From Verrucomicrobiota bacterium (GTDB lineage: Bacteria; Verrucomicrobiota; Verrucomicrobiia; Limisphaerales; UBA9464), in assembly GCA_025354845.1 (NCBI GenBank), contig JANXMD010000518.1, positions 1 through 6,993 of the forward strand: a DNA stretch of 6,993 nucleotides, read 5' to 3'. Positions 4,694 to 6,993 of this stretch are shown here, piece after piece. The notes below the pieces were generated by a model. The model searched no databases and had not been told where the DNA came from. It worked only from the letters and a program-made list of their open reading frames with translations. Position numbers and translations under genes: made by a program. The number at the start of each line of letters is the position of its first letter. Positions within the stretch are counted from its first letter, which is position 1.

Positions 4694-6993
4694 TCAGCAA
4701 CAACGCTGGATCCCGTCAAACCGCTGTTCGGTGGCGGTGATGTAGGCCTCCTGACGAAGCCGCCGATCCACATCGTTTTGCACTTCGGGGACATCGATCC
4801 ACACTCTTCGCGCCGCCGTGCCGACCGGATCCGCCGGGGCGCAGGCACAGGCCGCGGCGTTTTCGTGGGCGCGATCCACGGCGGATTCCCCGCTCCATTC
4901 CCGCAACAAACCCACGGCAATCGCTGCGGCGCCCCAGGCGGCCGCAGGCTTGGAGTCGCGCAGCGCATGATCGGGCAGCCAGACCGGATCGGTTTCGGTG
5001 AGTGCCGATGGACGCGAACCGCGCAGCAGCCGGATCCATTCCCAGGTCGAGACCCCAACCAGCGCGGCGGCGAAGGTCAGGAACAGGCCGGTGATGATCA
5101 GGTCAAAGGTCGCGTTGAAATACAGTCCGGATGCGGTTTTGATCTGCTTGGTAATGGCTGCGATGGCGGGTTCGGATGGGGACGGGATGGCGGCAAGCCG
5201 TTGTTTCCCTTCCGCGACGTGGCGTTCCTGGACCCCGCGCTGGGCTTGGAATCCGATGCGCGGATCCGAATCGAACATTTTCTGCCACCCCGCGGTGAAG
5301 GTCACTGCGAGAAGCCACACCAGCGGAAGGGCGGTGACGAGCGGGAACCAACGAGGGCGGCTTCCGGGTGGGGTGTTCAAGCCCCGCTTGAGGAGCAGCG
5401 TGGTGGCGAGGCAGAGCGCGATGGCGGCGAGCAGCTGATTGGCGATGCCAAAGATGGGCCAGAGCGCGCGGGTCCCCCCGTCGGGATTGCGGACCCCGCT
5501 GATCAGCACGGCGCCCCACCCGGCCACGATCAGAACGCTCGCGAGCCCGTTGGCCGCGTGGGATCGGGTGTTGCCGAGTGGCTTCCAGAGATGTCCAAGG
5601 AAGTCCTGCAACAGATAGCGTCCCACTCGCGTCCCGGCGTCGAGAGTCGTCAGAATGAACAGCGCCTCGAACATGATGGCGAAGTGGTACCAGAGATCGA
5701 GCCAGCGACCTTGGGTGACCTTGGCGAAGAGGGCGGCCATGCCGACCGCAAGCGTGGCGGCGCCGCCGGTGCGGCCGAAGAGTGACGTCTCGCCGACTTC
5801 GTGGGCGAGTTGCTCCATCGTGGCCAGCTGCAGCGGGAAGCCGGTGGCATTGACCTTGGCGACGGTGTCGAGCGCGATGGCTGCGGCGTCCGGGCCGGCG
5901 CCCTTGATGTTGATGGCCAGGTACACGCCGGGTTCGAGTGTGCAGGCGGCGATCAGCGCCATGATTGCCACCAGCGATTCCAGACACATGGCACCGTAGC
6001 CGATGGAGCGCGCGTGACGTTCGCGCAGGATGATCTTGGGCGTGATGCCCGATCCGACCAGCGCGTGAAAGCCGCTGATGGCACCGCAGGCGATGGTGAT
6101 GAAGCAGAAGGGAAAGAGCTTTCCGGGCACCACTGGACCGGAGCCGTCGACGAAGCGGGTGAGCGCCGGCATCTTCAATTCGGGTAGGGCCCACAACACG
6201 CCGATGGCCAGGGCGATGATGGTGCCGAGCTTCATGAAAGTGCTCAGGTAGTCCCGTGGCGCGAGCAGCAGCCACACCGGAAGAACTGAAGCGGCGATGC
6301 CGTAGACGATGATGGCCCAGGCGAGGGGTTCGGCCTTGAAGGTGAACGCCGCGGCCAGCGACGGACTGGAGTGAATGAACTGCCCCCCCCACACGGCGGC
6401 CAGTAGCAGCACCACGCCGGCGACGGAGGCCTCCAGCGTTCGTCCGACCCGCGCCCAGCGCAGATACCCACCCATCAGGAGCGCAATGGGAATGGTGGCG
6501 CCCACCGTGAACACCCCCCACGGGCTCTCGGCGAGCGCGGTGACTACGATCACGGCCAGGACCGCGAGCAGGATGATCATGATCGCCAGGATGGCCACCA
6601 GGGCGAGGCTGCCGGCGAGCGGATTGATTTCGTCGCGAACCATCTGACCGAGAGATCGGCCATTGCGGCGCATGGAGGCGAAGAGGATGACAAAATCCTG
6701 AACCGCGCCCCCGAGCACCACGCCGATGAGGATCCACAGCGCGCCGGGGAGATACCCGAACTGCGCCGCCAGCACTGGTCCCACCAACGGACCGGGTCCG
6801 GAAATGGCGGCGAAGTGGTGGCCGAAGACAATCCACGGATGGGTGCGGACGAAATCGCGTCCATCCTCGGCCACCTCGCAGGGAGTGGCGCGGCGATCAT
6901 CAAGCATCAGCACGCGTGCCGAGAGCCACGCGGAGTAGAATCGGTATCCGATGGCGTAGGTGCAGACCGCGGCGATCAGCAGGTAGGCGGAGG
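4694..6993 (-). CDS. cstA: Carbon starvation protein CstA (pyruvate/peptide transporter), start beyond right edge, with extra C-terminal RCC tail
   Basis: CstA-family proteins are inner-membrane, proton-driven carriers for pyruvate and possibly peptides, induced in carbon starvation. About 765 residues are visible. The frame continues past a GTG at 6913 to the window edge, reading SAYLLIAAVCTYAIGYRFY, which matches the first membrane span of the E. coli protein, so the true start is outside. Clear signatures follow: FGHHFAAISGPGPLVGPVLA, GALWILIGVVLGGAVQDF, RRNGRSLGQMV, then many hydrophobic spans and ALWPIFGIANQLLAAIALCL. A soluble loop with charged, helical character (about 5110-5270) precedes a last clear span (NATFDLIITGLFLTFAAALV). 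After it comes a 95-residue extension (4694-4981) with a weakly hydrophobic stretch, a CAC pair and the terminus QRFDGIQRCC. The visible protein is already longer than E. coli CstA (701). The tail's end resembles that of YbdD/YjiX, the small partner normally encoded next to cstA, which is not seen here. nadD follows after 55 bp. Confidence 0.95.
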   Translation of the reverse strand, partial: SAYLLIAAVCTYAIGYRFYSAWLSARVLMLDDRRATPCEVAEDGRDFVRTHPWIVFGHHFAAISGPGPLVGPVLAAQFGYLPGALWILIGVVLGGAVQDFVILFASMRRNGRSLGQMVRDEINPLAGSLALVAILAIMIILLAVLAVIVVTALAESPWGVFTVGATIPIALLMGGYLRWARVGRTLEASVAGVVLLLAAVWGGQFIHSSPSLAAAFTFKAEPLAWAIIVYGIAASVLPVWLLLAPRDYLSTFMKLGTIIALAIGVLWALPELKMPALTRFVDGSGPVVPGKLFPFCFITIACGAISGFHALVGSGITPKIILRERHARSIGYGAMCLESLVAIMALIAACTLEPGVYLAINIKGAGPDAAAIALDTVAKVNATGFPLQLATMEQLAHEVGETSLFGRTGGAATLAVGMAALFAKVTQGRWLDLWYHFAIMFEALFILTTLDAGTRVGRYLLQDFLGHLWKPLGNTRSHAANGLASVLIVAGWGAVLISGVRNPDGGTRALWPIFGIANQLLAAIALCLATTLLLKRGLNTPPGSRPRWFPLVTALPLVWLLAVTFTAGWQKMFDSDPRIGFQAQRGVQERHVAEGKQRLAAIPSPSEPAIAAITKQIKTASGLYFNATFDLIITGLFLTFAAALVGVSTWEWIRLLRGSRPSALTETDPVWLPDHALRDSKPAAAWGAAAIAVGLLREWSGESAVDRAHENAAACACAPADPVGTAARRVWIDVPEVQNDVDRRLRQEAYITATEQRFDGIQRCC

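Noticed and set aside
4639..5058. Long in-frame extension upstream of nadD
   Set aside because: It lies almost wholly within cstA in another frame, is Arg/Pro-rich as expected of shadow frames in GC-rich DNA, and the NadD family starts exactly at MRLGLYGG.
5103..6836. 577-codon open frame on the minus strand within cstA
   Set aside because: It is a shadow frame: extremely Arg/His-rich, with no recognisable motif, and fully covered by the well-supported cstA frame.

Overview
The window is about 7 kb of GC-rich bacterial DNA (sampled stretches of the main genes run near 62-63% G+C). It is densely coded on both strands and carries no rRNA, tRNA, CRISPR array, transposase or phage gene that I can see. 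Gene content, the scarcity of clear Shine-Dalgarno sites and a GGACTTT heptamer repeat between genes suggest Verrucomicrobiota or a relative in the PVC group. That placement is an inference from memory of such genomes and has not been tested by a search.

Layout from left to right. (1) At the left edge, on the minus strand, lies the N-terminal 126 codons of a membrane-anchored protein resembling Wzz-type chain-length determinants. It runs off the window, is clearly poorer in G+C (about 52%), and starts inside the 3' end of rlmN. (2) rlmN (minus) encodes the 23S rRNA A2503 / tRNA A37 radical-SAM methyltransferase, with all expected cysteines and an unusual Pro/Ala-rich insert. (3) A 245-bp intergenic stretch holds a nested inverted-repeat element and, at its right end, a strong GC hairpin just past the larB stop. 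(4) larB (minus) encodes the carboxylase/hydrolase that starts nickel-pincer nucleotide synthesis. (5) Only 50 bp separate larB from a divergent plus-strand gene, and most of that gap is a heptamer tandem repeat. (6) The plus-strand gene is a long member of the enolase superfamily with a complete muconate-lactonizing/dipeptide-epimerase-type active site and unknown substrate. (7) It converges with nadD (minus), stop to stop, across 7 bp. (8) Upstream of nadD on the same strand is a nearly complete cstA, whose start lies beyond the right edge and whose C-terminus carries an extra tail ending Arg-Cys-Cys.

How the genes may fit together. NadD makes nicotinate adenine dinucleotide (NaAD), which feeds NAD and is also the substrate of LarB, so two consecutive users of this intermediate lie within 3 kb. 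CstA-family proteins import pyruvate or peptides under carbon limitation, and the nickel-pincer cofactor serves lactate racemase and related 2-hydroxyacid racemases/epimerases. A theme of small organic acids and starvation is therefore possible, but no larA, larC or larE is visible. The most interesting points are the CstA tail resembling the end of its usual small partner YbdD/YjiX, the two non-coding repeat structures flanking larB, and the uncharacterised enolase-superfamily enzyme.
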